From: Anaerocolumna sp. AGMB13020 | Lineage (GTDB): Bacteria > Bacillota > Clostridia > Lachnospirales > Lachnospiraceae | NCBI RefSeq assembly: GCF_033100115.1 | Contig: NZ_CP136910.1 | Span: 4,901,001 to 4,965,000 of the forward strand | Direction: 5' to 3' | DNA length: 64,000 nt | In this document: positions 33,973 to 43,165 of the stretch, one piece after another | Numbering within the stretch: the stretch's first letter is position 1 | Layout of the letters: each line of letters begins with the position of its first letter | Program-made: the position numbers and the translations under genes | Notes under the pieces: generated by a model | The model's database searches: none | Seen by the model: only the letters and a program-made list of their open reading frames with translations | What the model was told of the DNA's origin: nothing

Positions 33973-35517
33973 ATGAGTAAAAAACCTACAGTATTAATGA
34001 TATTAGACGGCTATGGATTAAATGACAAGACCGAAGGTAATGCAGTAAAATTAGCAAAAACTCCTGTAATGGATAAACTGCTTTCTGAGTATCCATGGGA
34101 AAAGGGCTATGCTAGTGGTATGGCGGTAGGACTTCCGGAAGGACAGATGGGAAATTCAGAAGTTGGACATTTAAACATGGGTGCCGGCAGAATTATATAC
34201 CAGGAATTAACCAGAATAACAAAAGAAATCGCTGACGGAGATTTCTTTCAGAATGAAGCTTTAAAGAAAGCAATGGAAAACTGCAGAGAGAACAATTCAG
34301 ATCTGCATTTATACGGACTGCTTTCAGATGGTGGTGTTCACAGTCATATTACACATGTATACGGATTGCTTGAAATGGCAAAAAGAGAAGGTGTTAAGAA
34401 TGTTTATGTACACGCTTTCTTAGATGGAAGAGATACCCCTCCCACCTCAGGAAAAGGTTTTGTAATCGCACTGGAAGAGAAGATGAAAGAACTCGAAATC
34501 GGTAAAGTGGCTTCTGTAATGGGTCGTTACTATGTAATGGACCGCGATAACCGTTGGGACCGTGTGGAAAAAGCGTACCGTGCTCTTGCCTGCGGAGAAG
34601 GTGACGAAGCGGCAAGTGCTTCAGAGGCAGTACAGGCTTCTTATGACAAAGAAATCAATGATGAATTTGTAATCCCTACTGTTGTGAAAGAAAAGGGTAA
34701 ACCAGTAGCTGTTATTAAGGAAAATGATTCCGTTATCTTCTTTAACTTCAGACCTGACCGTGCAAGAGAGATAACAAGAGCTTTCTGCGACGATGATTTT
34801 AAAGGCTTTGAGAGACCAGCAGGAAGAATACCTTTAACTTACCTTTGCTTTACCGAATATGATGTTACCATTGAGCACAAGCTTGTTGCATTCCATAAAA
34901 TGGCTATTGATCACACCTTTGGTGAGTTTTTGGCTGAAAATAACTTAAAGCAGCTTCGAATGGCTGAGACAGAGAAATATGCCCATGTTACGTTTTTCTT
35001 TAATGGTGGTGTCGAAGTTCCGAACGAAGGGGAAGAGAGGATTCTTGTTAACTCTCCGAAAGTTGCAACCTATGACTTACAGCCTGAGATGAGTGCTTTC
35101 TCAGTAGCCAAGAACCTTGTGGAAGCAATTGAGTCTCTGAAATATGATATGATAATCGTAAATTTTGCAAATCCGGATATGGTTGGACATACAGGAATCG
35201 TAGAAGCTGCTGTCAAAGCGGTGGAAGCTATTGATGTCTGCGTAGGCCAGGTGTATGATGCTCTTATAAAAGTAGATGGACAGATGTTCGTATGCGCAGA
35301 TCACGGTAATGTAGAACAGCTTATCGATTATGAGACAGGTGAGCCTTTCACTGCACATACCACCAACCCGGTTCCTTTTGTACTTGTGAATTATGATAAA
35401 GAATATGGTTTAAGAGAAGGCGGCTGTTTAGCGGATATCGCGCCTACTTTGATTGAAATGCTGGGATTAACGAAACCTGTTGAAATGACTGGTAAATCCT
35501 TACTGATAAAGAAATAA
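33973..35517 (+). CDS. gpmI: 2,3-bisphosphoglycerate-independent phosphoglycerate mutase
   Basis: Mn-dependent mutase converting 3- to 2-phosphoglycerate. It contains LMILDGYGLN (metal Asp), PEGQMGNSEVGHLNMGAGR with the phospho-acceptor serine, HAFLDGRDTPP, MGRYYVMDRDNRWDR, FFNFRPDRAREI, NFANPDMVGHTG and CADHGNVEQ. It has 514 residues from the ATG at 33973, preceded by AAGGAG; the frame's earlier start at 33946 is not supported. It completes the lower-glycolysis run; enolase is not in the window. Confidence 0.96.
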   Translation: MSKKPTVLMILDGYGLNDKTEGNAVKLAKTPVMDKLLSEYPWEKGYASGMAVGLPEGQMGNSEVGHLNMGAGRIIYQELTRITKEIADGDFFQNEALKKAMENCRENNSDLHLYGLLSDGGVHSHITHVYGLLEMAKREGVKNVYVHAFLDGRDTPPTSGKGFVIALEEKMKELEIGKVASVMGRYYVMDRDNRWDRVEKAYRALACGEGDEAASASEAVQASYDKEINDEFVIPTVVKEKGKPVAVIKENDSVIFFNFRPDRAREITRAFCDDDFKGFERPAGRIPLTYLCFTEYDVTIEHKLVAFHKMAIDHTFGEFLAENNLKQLRMAETEKYAHVTFFFNGGVEVPNEGEERILVNSPKVATYDLQPEMSAFSVAKNLVEAIESLKYDMIIVNFANPDMVGHTGIVEAAVKAVEAIDVCVGQVYDALIKVDGQMFVCADHGNVEQLIDYETGEPFTAHTTNPVPFVLVNYDKEYGLREGGCLADIAPTLIEMLGLTKPVEMTGKSLLIKK

Positions 35518-35549
35518 CACGGCATCCCCAGAAGAAATAAAGCTTACGC

Positions 35550-35578
35550 TTGTCTTTTGTGGCAGCCTGTGTTATAAT
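35550..35578 (+). promoter_or_regulatory. Sigma-A promoter of secG-rnr-smpB
   Basis: TTGTCT (35550-35555), 17 bases, TATAAT (35573-35578), about 28 bases before the secG start. Confidence 0.7.
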
Positions 35579-35605
35579 CAAAACAGTGCGTTAGGAGGTG
35601 TCTTA

Positions 35606-35842
35606 ATGGAAGTATTAAAAATAATAATCACTGTAATATTTGTAATTGTATGCCTTTCCTTATCTGTATGCGTATTAGCACAGGAAGGTAAGTCTGCCGG
35701 ACTTTCCGGTTCCATCAGCGGCTTAGCAGATACTTATTGGGGTAAGAACAGAAGCAGATCGAAAGAAGGCGGTTTATTAAAGGCTACCATCATACTTGCT
35801 GCAGCATTTATCGTTCTTTCTATCGTTTTGAATGTTCTTTAA
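35606..35842 (+). CDS. secG: preprotein translocase subunit SecG
   Basis: Small membrane partner of SecYE. It has 78 residues with two membrane helices (about 4-24 and 56-76) and the connecting loop with GLSGSISGLADTYWGKNRSRS, similar to the G-L-x-G-x-...-F/Y-x-x-x-K-x-R pattern of SecG. TAGGAGG precedes the ATG. It is followed by a terminator and then rnr, the order seen in many Firmicutes. Confidence 0.9.
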   Translation: MEVLKIIITVIFVIVCLSLSVCVLAQEGKSAGLSGSISGLADTYWGKNRSRSKEGGLLKATIILAAAFIVLSIVLNVL

Positions 35843-35867
35843 TAAGTCTTAGAATCAGATATGAGAA

Positions 35868-35910
35868 GCATCCCTGGATCCAGAAGCATAGGATTCAGGG
35901 GTGTTTTTTT
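35868..35910 (+). terminator. Terminator after secG
   Basis: GCATCCCTGGATCC (35868-35881) pairs with GGATTCAGGGGTG (35891-35903), followed by seven T. Confidence 0.88.
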
Positions 35911-36184
35911 CTGTAAGTAATGCCTATGAAGCCTTTTAAAATGTCGGGAGGATGTAACAAAAACGATTTTTCTGAAATCAAAAAACACTCTTGTCTACCA
36001 TGTAAAAGATGCCATAAAAAAATAAGTATATAATGGCTTATAAGATAAGAAACTACTAAGATATAAATAAAATAACAGGCAAACATAAGTCTGCAAGACG
36101 AATATAAGTGTATTAAACACAGGAGAATTATGGTATACTATTTGTAACGAAACGGTGAAGGTCCGGCAGGCAGAAAGAGGATAT

Positions 36185-38311
36185 ATGGATAAAATAATTT
36201 TAGAAGAAAGAAAAAAAATACTGCTTGAGTTTATAAGCAGCAAAGAATACCAGCCAATGAAAATAAAAGATATGGCTGCAATTCTTCAAGTTCCAAGAAA
36301 TGAGAAGAGTGATTTTCGTGAAGTCGTTGAAGCTCTTATTGCAGATGGTAAAATAGAAGCAGACAATGCAGGTAAATACCGAATTTCGGATAATAATACA
36401 AAAACTGGTGTTTTTACTGGTACACAAAGAGGTTTTGGTTTTGTAATTGTAGAGGGTGAAGCAGAAGATATTTTTATACCAGAGAATGCCACCAGAGGTG
36501 CTCTTCATAATGATAAGGTACTTGTTACAGTACGGGAGAGCCGAACCGGAAAGCGTATGGAGGGAGAGGTCATCCGAATACTGGAGCGAAGTAATACAAC
36601 AGTAGTTGGAACCTTTGAGAAAAGTAAAAATTATGGTTTTGTTATTCCTGATAACACCAAGTTTGGAAAAGACATCTTTATTCAGAAAGAGCATACCAAA
36701 GGTGCTGTTAACGGGCATAAAGTTATCGTCAAATTAACGAATTTCGGAGATAAGGATAAGAATCCGGAAGGCAGAGTTGTTGAAATCCTGGGACATATTA
36801 ATGATCCTGGTGTAGATATAAAATCCGTTATTGCTGCCTACAATCTGCCTTTGGAATTTCCGGAAGAGGTTATGAAACAGGTGGAAACAACAGAGGAAGA
36901 AATCTCGGAGGAGGAAATAAGAGGCAGGAAGGATCTTCGCAAGCTGCAGACAGTAACTATAGATGGAGAGGATGCAAAGGATCTGGATGATGCTATAACC
37001 ATATCAAAAGAGGGTGAGATTTATCGTTTAGGTGTTCATATAGCAGATGTAACACATTATGTCAGAGAGAATACGCCACTGGATAAAGAAGCATTAAGCA
37101 GAGGAACCAGTGTATATCTGGTGGACAGAGTCATCCCCATGCTGCCTCACAAACTGTCAAATGGTATTTGCTCCTTAAATGCCGGTACTGACAGATTGGC
37201 CTTAAGCTGTATAATGGATATTGATGATAAGGGGACTGTTATCGGACATGAAATAACAGAGTCGGTAATATGTGTAGACCGGCGAATGACCTATACCAGT
37301 GTAAAAAAGATACTGGAAGAAAAAGAGGAAGCTGAAATCAAGGAATATGAAGAACTGGTCCCTATGTTTCTGCTTATGGAGGAACTTGCTGAAATATTAA
37401 GAGAAAAAAGAAGTAAAAGAGGTTCCATAGATTTTGATTTTCCAGAAAGTAAGATTATTTTAGATCCCGAAGGACATCCCATTGAGATTAAACCATATGA
37501 CAGAAACAAAGCAACCAGGATAATAGAAGACTTTATGTTAATTGCCAACGAAACAGTTGCAGAGGACTATTTTTGGCAGGAGATTCCGTTTGTATACAGA
37601 AGCCATGAAAATCCGGATTCTGAGAAAATAAAGGAACTGGGCATCTTTATCAATAATTTTGGCTATAGCATTCGTATTGGCCAGGAGGAAATCCATCCAA
37701 AAGAATTGCAGAAGTTATTGAGAAAAGTAGAAGGTACACCTGAAGAAGCACTAATCAGCAGACTTACCCTGCGCTCCATGAAAAGAGCGAAATATACACC
37801 TGACAGTGATGGTCATTTCGGATTAGCAACCAAATACTACAGTCATTTCACCTCACCGATCAGACGATATCCTGATTTACAGATCCATCGCATTATAAAG
37901 GAGAATTTAAAAGGAGGATTAAGCGAGAAACGTTATAATCATTATCATAAAATTCTTCCGGATGTCTCAAGACAGGCAAGTATAACGGAGCGCCGTGCCG
38001 ATGACGCAGAAAGAGATGTATTAAAGCTTAAAAAAGTAGAGTATATGAGCGACAGGATAGGGGAAGAGTTTGAAGGTGTTATTTCAGGTATTACCAATTG
38101 GGGTATGTACGTGGAACTTCCCAATACAGTAGAAGGTCTTGTCAGGGTTACTGATATGGAGGATGACTTCTATATCTATGATGAAGAACGTTATACCATG
38201 ACAGGTGAGCACACTAAAAAGAGCTATAAGCTCGGACAAAAAGTCAGAGTCAGAGTCACAGCTACTGATAAATTACAGAAGGTTATAGATTTTGAACTTG
38301 TAGAAGAATAA
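36185..38311 (+). CDS. rnr: ribonuclease R
   Basis: A 3'-5' exoribonuclease that degrades structured RNA and works with SmpB and tmRNA in quality control. It has an N-terminal helix-turn-helix-like region, cold-shock domains (TGVFTGTQRGFGFV and KSKNYGFVIPD), an RNB catalytic domain with DGEDAKDLDDAI (metal aspartates), YRLGVHIADVTHYV, HFTSPIRRYPDL, and a C-terminal S1 domain (EFEGVISGITNWGMYVEL). It has 708 residues from the ATG at 36185, preceded by AGAGG. Confidence 0.96.
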   Translation: MDKIILEERKKILLEFISSKEYQPMKIKDMAAILQVPRNEKSDFREVVEALIADGKIEADNAGKYRISDNNTKTGVFTGTQRGFGFVIVEGEAEDIFIPENATRGALHNDKVLVTVRESRTGKRMEGEVIRILERSNTTVVGTFEKSKNYGFVIPDNTKFGKDIFIQKEHTKGAVNGHKVIVKLTNFGDKDKNPEGRVVEILGHINDPGVDIKSVIAAYNLPLEFPEEVMKQVETTEEEISEEEIRGRKDLRKLQTVTIDGEDAKDLDDAITISKEGEIYRLGVHIADVTHYVRENTPLDKEALSRGTSVYLVDRVIPMLPHKLSNGICSLNAGTDRLALSCIMDIDDKGTVIGHEITESVICVDRRMTYTSVKKILEEKEEAEIKEYEELVPMFLLMEELAEILREKRSKRGSIDFDFPESKIILDPEGHPIEIKPYDRNKATRIIEDFMLIANETVAEDYFWQEIPFVYRSHENPDSEKIKELGIFINNFGYSIRIGQEEIHPKELQKLLRKVEGTPEEALISRLTLRSMKRAKYTPDSDGHFGLATKYYSHFTSPIRRYPDLQIHRIIKENLKGGLSEKRYNHYHKILPDVSRQASITERRADDAERDVLKLKKVEYMSDRIGEEFEGVISGITNWGMYVELPNTVEGLVRVTDMEDDFYIYDEERYTMTGEHTKKSYKLGQKVRVRVTATDKLQKVIDFELVEE

Positions 38312-38358
38312 AAAGAAAAAATATATAAAAAAGAATATGACAATTTAAGAGTTAGGCC

Positions 38359-38399
38359 CTTCAAGTGTAAGTTAGAATTCGGAGAACTTACACTTGAAG
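38359..38399. repeat. 15-bp perfect inverted repeat between rnr and smpB
   Basis: CTTCAAGTGTAAGTT (38359-38373) and AACTTACACTTGAAG (38385-38399) form a very stable hairpin with an 11-base loop. Neither strand has a following T run, so it does not look like a terminator. It may be an RNA processing or stability element. Confidence 0.75.
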
Positions 38400-38443
38400 A
38401 GGTACATTCATTTCATGAAATTAATTATTCAGAAAGAGGTTGT

Positions 38444-38911
38444 ATGGGAAAAGATGCTATAAAGATGATTGCCAATAATAAGAAAGCCAGATTTGACTTT
38501 TTTATAGAGGATACTTTTGAAGCAGGCATTGTACTGCATGGTACAGAAGTCAAATCCTTAAGAATGGGCAAATGCAGTGTGAAAGAATCATTTATCAGGA
38601 TTGAGAATGGTGAGGTTTATATATACGGTATGCATATCAGTCCATATGAAAAAGGCAATATTTTTAATAAAGACCCTCTACGTGTGAAGAAACTGCTGCT
38701 TCATAATTATGAAATCAATAAAATAATGGGAAAAGTGGCACAAAAAGGTTATACTGTTGTTCCGCTTACCGTGTACTTAAAGGGAAGCCTCGTAAAGGTT
38801 GAAATTGGACTTGCAAGAGGTAAAAAACTCTATGATAAGAGAGAAGACATAGCTAAAAAAGATCAGAGAAGAGAAGCGGAGAAGGATTTCAAGATAAAAA
38901 ACCTCAATTAA
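38444..38911 (+). CDS. smpB: SsrA-binding protein SmpB
   Basis: Binds tmRNA and brings it to stalled ribosomes. It contains [21 protein letters not shown] (key A-x-x-D-x-F-I-E-x-x-x-E-A-G), [20 protein letters not shown], and the C-terminal [13 protein letters not shown] with a basic tail ending in KNLN. It has 155 residues. GAGG precedes the ATG. ssrA lies 5.5 kb downstream rather than next door. Confidence 0.96.
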   Translation: MGKDAIKMIANNKKARFDFFIEDTFEAGIVLHGTEVKSLRMGKCSVKESFIRIENGEVYIYGMHISPYEKGNIFNKDPLRVKKLLLHNYEINKIMGKVAQKGYTVVPLTVYLKGSLVKVEIGLARGKKLYDKREDIAKKDQRREAEKDFKIKNLN

Positions 38912-39039
38912 TCTTTTCGCTTACTGCTTCGTATGAGAGAAATTTATGTATGAATACGTGGGAAAAGCAGTATTTCAACTGTATTTTCTTAGGACTGATA
39001 CTCAGTGTACTCTTCACGCTTTCCAAATTCTGCGGTGTT

Positions 39040-39074
39040 ATTTTGGGAACGTAATACCACTACGTCCCCAAAAT
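39040..39074. repeat. Inverted repeat in the smpB downstream spacer
   Basis: ATTTTGGGAACGT (39040-39052) pairs with ACGTCCCCAAAAT (39062-39074) with one G-U pair and a 9-base loop. No T run follows. The 62-codon open frame around it (38946-39134) has no ribosome site and no protein-like character. Confidence 0.55.
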
Positions 39075-39146
39075 CCTGCCTTGTCTCCAGCAAAGAAGAA
39101 CTCCAGGCGGGCACATGAACTTACCCGTATATAAAAAGTTTCATGA

Positions 39147-39488
39147 TTAACAGGTATGGTCCCAGAATAAAGATGATATTACAATTGAAGGACCGGCATT
39201 GAGGAAGAGGATTTTGGGTGTGAAATTAATGAATTTATCTACTTCACAGCCTCTTTTTCTAACAGCTAATTCGGTTTTTGCACATTGCCCAAAGTTACAA
39301 TAGCAAGCATAGATGCAGTCAAGGAATGGATTTAATTCATTACCAAAACATACTTTCTTACACTCGCCAATCAGCAGGCAGAACTCTTCTATGTGAAAGG
39401 TACAACCGGGAGTATCTCTCTCTCTGACTGTTAATGTAACGTTTAAGTCAGAACAGGTATGATTGATAAACTCTTTCACTCCATCCAT
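39147..39488 (-). CDS. hypothetical cysteine-rich small protein
   Basis: A 113-residue protein with ten cysteines, most in the middle: FCLLIGECKKVCFGNELNP and DCIYACYCNFGQC. The start is well supported: GGAGG lies 6 bases before the ATG at 39488. There is no signal peptide; the C-terminus is hydrophobic (ILFLNAGPSIVISSLF). The closely spaced cysteines suggest metal or Fe-S binding, an inference only. I do not recognise the family. Confidence 0.55.
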   Translation of the reverse strand: MDGVKEFINHTCSDLNVTLTVRERDTPGCTFHIEEFCLLIGECKKVCFGNELNPFLDCIYACYCNFGQCAKTELAVRKRGCEVDKFINFTPKILFLNAGPSIVISSLFWDHTC

Positions 39489-39543
39489 AAGCTACCTCCG
39501 TACATAATGTTGTCACAATCGACAGGTTATAGAATAGTATATG

Positions 39544-40113
39544 TCATTTTATATTCTGTTGTGATGAATAAAATACCAAAAAGCCATTCCATAGCACATC
39601 TGCGATCATAAGTACAAAATATTCTATATTGTCATATTGATAGACATCATCTGCATATTGCATGTTTTTACGTTTATTTGCTTCATCCAGGGTCATGGAT
39701 AAAAGATTACCAAGCAGATTTTCAAACTGATTCTCATTCCACTTATTATTAATAGATGCCAGCTCGGCAGACAAGGCTTTGGTATTTTCCATCCATAAAG
39801 GGGCGGTCTGGTTAAAAGAATCTGAATCTCCGGTAATGGTGTCCTTAACCAGATCCATTGTATACCTGATGTGATCTCTTAAAAGAATCTCGATCTGTGC
39901 TGCCGTTTGATCACCATAATAAATTCGAAAAACACCTGCAATAGCAATCGGAATTTCCAACAGTCGGTTTTCAATTACTTCCTGGTCTTTTATTGCGGCA
40001 GCTACACTGACAATATAAAATCTCATCCAGGTGGAATATTGTGTCAGATATAATCTAAGAATATTTCTTAAGTCTTCTTTGGAATAAAATCCGGTTTCTT
40101 TGTCATTATTCAC
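39544..40113 (-). CDS. hypothetical helical protein
   Basis: A 189-residue, mostly helical protein. An N-terminal hydrophobic stretch (LRLYLTQYSTWMRFYIVSVAAA) is followed by LLRDHIRYTMDLVKDTI and the Trp-containing APLWMENTKALSAELASINN. Related proteins of unknown role occur in Bacilli and Clostridia, by recollection. The start is GTG at 40113 with GAGG 8-9 bases upstream. It lies upstream of, and on the same strand as, the Cys-rich gene, 55 bases apart, so they may be co-transcribed. Confidence 0.6.
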   Translation of the reverse strand: MNNDKETGFYSKEDLRNILRLYLTQYSTWMRFYIVSVAAAIKDQEVIENRLLEIPIAIAGVFRIYYGDQTAAQIEILLRDHIRYTMDLVKDTITGDSDSFNQTAPLWMENTKALSAELASINNKWNENQFENLLGNLLSMTLDEANKRKNMQYADDVYQYDNIEYFVLMIADVLWNGFLVFYSSQQNIK

Positions 40114-40489
40114 ATACTTGCCTCATATAATTATACTTATCATATAAATGTAATGATCATATTCGTGCGGCTTCTTGTTCATTATATTTATATATAAACA
40201 GAAACAAAGCCTTTTTACACCTATATGAGTTAAGGAAAAACTGCCTGGCGAATATTAAAATTAACAATGATAAGCAAATTATATTTATAATCAATTATAT
40301 TTATAATTTATATACAAGAAGAAGAAAAAGTTCCAGATTAATAGAAAAATTACAACTTCGGAAAGGATGTTTCCTTAAGCATTACAGCCTGTTTTTCTGT
40401 AAGGTTGATTTTGGCTAAGGATTATTTAGTCTGGTAGGAGGACAATAAGATAACAATGCAAGTTATATAGTAAACTGCATATAATAGTA

Positions 40490-40550
40490 TGAACTGCAAT
40501 TTTAAGTTCACCCTGATTTTAAACGCATGTTTTAAGCATGCAGAAAGGAG
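40490..40550 (+). repeat. Two-hairpin SD element before the 40560 gene (diverged)
   Basis: Hairpin 1 is TGAACT (40490-40495) with AGTTCA (40505-40510). The linker CCCTGATTTTAAAC aligns with CCCTTGATTATAC of the tandem copies. Hairpin 2 is GCATGT (40525-40530) with GCATGC (40536-40541), then AGA and AAAGGAG (40544-40550). A TATAAT at 40480-40485 lies just before. The rest of the 446-base spacer from 40114 shows only AT-rich sequence. Confidence 0.65.
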
Positions 40551-40559
40551 TAAAAGTTT

Positions 40560-40829
40560 ATGAAATATCAGGATTACGAAAAAATAGTGAAGGAAGCATT
40601 ACATGACTATCTGCAAAGAGGTGGTTCACTGGTAGATGCTGCATTAAAAGATATTCCCAAGGAATACATATACGAATTTGATGACAAGTATCCGGAAGAT
40701 ACTAAAAAACAGCTTATTGATAAAGCACATCAAGCCATGCGGAGCAGACAGGATTTACCGAAAGGAATCCGTCTGGTCAAAGTAGTATTCATTATAGGTG
40801 AAAAAGAAGAAAGAATCCGAAGAACGTAA
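40560..40829 (+). CDS. hypothetical small protein
   Basis: An 89-residue soluble protein (MKYQDYEKIVKEALHDYLQR..., ending GEKEERIRRT), charged and helical, with one short hydrophobic strand (LVKVVFIIG). The start has AAAGGAG 9 bases upstream, at the end of a two-hairpin element. It precedes an HD-GYP gene by 100 bases on the same strand and might be co-transcribed with it. I do not recognise the family. Confidence 0.6.
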   Translation: MKYQDYEKIVKEALHDYLQRGGSLVDAALKDIPKEYIYEFDDKYPEDTKKQLIDKAHQAMRSRQDLPKGIRLVKVVFIIGEKEERIRRT

Positions 40830-40931
40830 ATAAAAATCGTAATATTCTATTGCAAAACTTTAATGATTGTGTATGATTGTAGTATAAACAACTAACGGAC
40901 AACGCATTGGAGCTATAGTACATTACAGAAG

Positions 40932-42827
40932 ATGGAGTTAGATAAAGTGGGCAGGATAAAAAGACCAATGAAATTCCGCTACAAAATAGGTGGATTATTA
41001 TTTGCATCAGTAATTATTGTTTCATGTATATCTTCAATTGTGGAATTGGTTATTAACACCACATATCTAAAAAATGAATTCTCCGAGCAGCAGAATATGA
41101 TAGGACAGAGACTGCTGAATAATCTGAGCAATACAGATTATATTAATTATCTGATTGAAAAGCCTATGGATGAAGAGGCGAAGCAGGTTCTGAATAATGT
41201 TATGAAAGAATATGAGAAAAAGGGAGATATTAATTTTTCTCTGGAGGATTTTCAAACAGGAGAGAATGATTTTGATCTCTATATTATAAATTATGATAAT
41301 ATAATAATATCATCTACAGATAAACAGGATATGGGATTGAATTTTAATGGAAATAACAGCTTTGTAGATTTTCTGAGTCAAGTTCGCACAGAAGGCAAAT
41401 TTGTTGCATCCCGTATCGATTTATCTTTAGCTGACGGTATTATGACAAAATATTGCTATTTGCCCTCAAAAGACGGGAATTATATTTTTGAATATGGTGC
41501 ACCTATTGTGCAGGATGAAAGTCTTATGAAGGGAATCAGTTTTGTAAATTTCTATGAACAGATACAAGCAGATAATGTAGATGTTGATAGAATTCTATTG
41601 TATAACTATCTGGGAGTATCTTATAAAAAAACTCGTGACGGTAAGAATACCGTAATAGACAGCGACCATACTGTATATTTTAAACAGGCTATGCAGACGA
41701 TGAGTACGGTAAAGGTTACCAAAAAAGAAAACGGACAGAAGGTATTCTATCAATATATTCCATATAAGATTAATGGCTCAACAGGCGGAAATGAAATAAA
41801 TGTCGTAGAGGTAATTTATAACAATGACAGAAATGATAAATTAATAAAAAATTATATACTTCGAATAATAATGATTAATATATTCGGAGCTTTTGTTGCC
41901 GCAATCTTTGGGGTACATGAGTCCAGAAAAATGATTAAGCCTGTAGAAATCCTTACAGAAGGAGCTAAAAAGATAGGAACCGGTGATTTTGATCACGAGA
42001 TAGCCGTAAAATCCAATGATGAACTGCAGTTACTGGCAGATCAGTTTGTGAAAATGCAAGCACAGATAAAAGAACTTTTGCAGGAAAGATACCAGGCAGA
42101 GCAAAATCTTGAAAATAAAAATAAAGAAATATCAGAACACAAAGATGAAATAGAATCTTTATACGAAGAAACCATATCCATCAACGAGGAATTGGAAACC
42201 TTATTTGCCAAAAATAAAAATAGCTATTTTGAGACCGTCAAAGTATTAGCCAATGTAATTGAAGAAAAAGATCTTTATACCGGGGGTCATTGTGAACGGG
42301 TAATGATCTACTCTATGATGATAGGTGAAGCTCTAAAAATAGGAGAACAGGAGAAGAGTGATCTTCAATTCGGCAGTATTCTTCATGATATTGGAAAGAT
42401 TGGCGTTCCTGAGTATATTCTTCATAAGAAGGAACGTTTAACCCAGGAAGAGTATGAGAAGATTAAAGAGCATCCGGAAATTGGATATCAGCTCTTATCA
42501 AATCTGGATTTCTTAGACAGCAGCAGACGTATCATCTATGAGCACCATGAACGAGTAGACGGCAAAGGTTATCCAAGAGGCCTAAAAGGGGATGATATTC
42601 ATTTCCTTGCTAAAATCGTGTGTGTTGCGGATGCATTTGATGCTATGACCAGTAATAGAGCATATCGTGCTGTTATGTCTGTCGAGGATGCTTTAAAAGA
42701 ACTGATTGCAAACAAAGGAACTCAATTTGATGCGGAGATAGTTGATGCCTTCATAGAGTATTTTGAAGCACAGGATATTAAAAGCAAGATGCCAATCCAT
42801 ATGTTAAACTCAAAAATAATTTCATAG
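40932..42827 (+). CDS. membrane-bound HD-GYP c-di-GMP phosphodiesterase
   Basis: A 631-residue signalling protein. One membrane helix (about 18-40), an extracellular sensor (about 41-305, Cache-like by size and position), a second helix (about 307-328), a HAMP domain (about 330-385, with KIGTGDFDHEI), a coiled coil (about 390-435), then an HD-GYP domain. The latter has GGHCERVMIYS, SILHDIGKIGVPEY (HD), HPEIGYQLL and HHERVDGKGYPRGL (GYP). All metal and HD-GYP residues seen are present, so it should hydrolyse c-di-GMP at the membrane. The start is uncertain: ATG 40932, GTG 40947 and ATG 40968 are possible and none has a clear ribosome site except GGAG before 40947. Confidence 0.9.
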   Translation: MELDKVGRIKRPMKFRYKIGGLLFASVIIVSCISSIVELVINTTYLKNEFSEQQNMIGQRLLNNLSNTDYINYLIEKPMDEEAKQVLNNVMKEYEKKGDINFSLEDFQTGENDFDLYIINYDNIIISSTDKQDMGLNFNGNNSFVDFLSQVRTEGKFVASRIDLSLADGIMTKYCYLPSKDGNYIFEYGAPIVQDESLMKGISFVNFYEQIQADNVDVDRILLYNYLGVSYKKTRDGKNTVIDSDHTVYFKQAMQTMSTVKVTKKENGQKVFYQYIPYKINGSTGGNEINVVEVIYNNDRNDKLIKNYILRIIMINIFGAFVAAIFGVHESRKMIKPVEILTEGAKKIGTGDFDHEIAVKSNDELQLLADQFVKMQAQIKELLQERYQAEQNLENKNKEISEHKDEIESLYEETISINEELETLFAKNKNSYFETVKVLANVIEEKDLYTGGHCERVMIYSMMIGEALKIGEQEKSDLQFGSILHDIGKIGVPEYILHKKERLTQEEYEKIKEHPEIGYQLLSNLDFLDSSRRIIYEHHERVDGKGYPRGLKGDDIHFLAKIVCVADAFDAMTSNRAYRAVMSVEDALKELIANKGTQFDAEIVDAFIEYFEAQDIKSKMPIHMLNSKIIS

Positions 42828-42961
42828 AGTATAGGATATAAGCTGAATCTAAGTTCAATCAATAAAGGAGTAAAGATGTCTGGTGCTACAGCATTTCCAA
42901 CTTTTGAATGATTGGACTTATTTCAGTTTTATTAAAATATAGCTAAATCTGATTGGAAAAG

Positions 42962-42984
42962 CTGCATAATTCTTTACGTTATGC
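42962..42984. repeat. Hairpin TGCATAA / TTATGCA in the 42828-43165 spacer
   Basis: A 7-bp inverted repeat in the 338-base spacer before the YwqK-like gene. The spacer also holds a tiny frame at 42876-42911 with a good ribosome site. Nothing else is recognised. Confidence 0.35.
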
Positions 42985-43165
42985 AATATTGAATCATGTT
43001 TGCTGAAATGGTATTGTTAGTTCTAATAAAGGTTTATGTGGAGCTGAATTGAAGTAAACTGGTTTTACAATAAAGTTGATATAGAGCTTGATAAAAAAGG
43101 ATATGTTTCATATCTCATAATCAATAGGAGCGTTATCGCTGTGAAAAAAGAGGGAGGTTTATAAG

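Noticed and set aside
38946..39134. 62-codon plus-strand frame after smpB
   Set aside because: No ribosome site, composition is not protein-like, and it crosses an inverted repeat.
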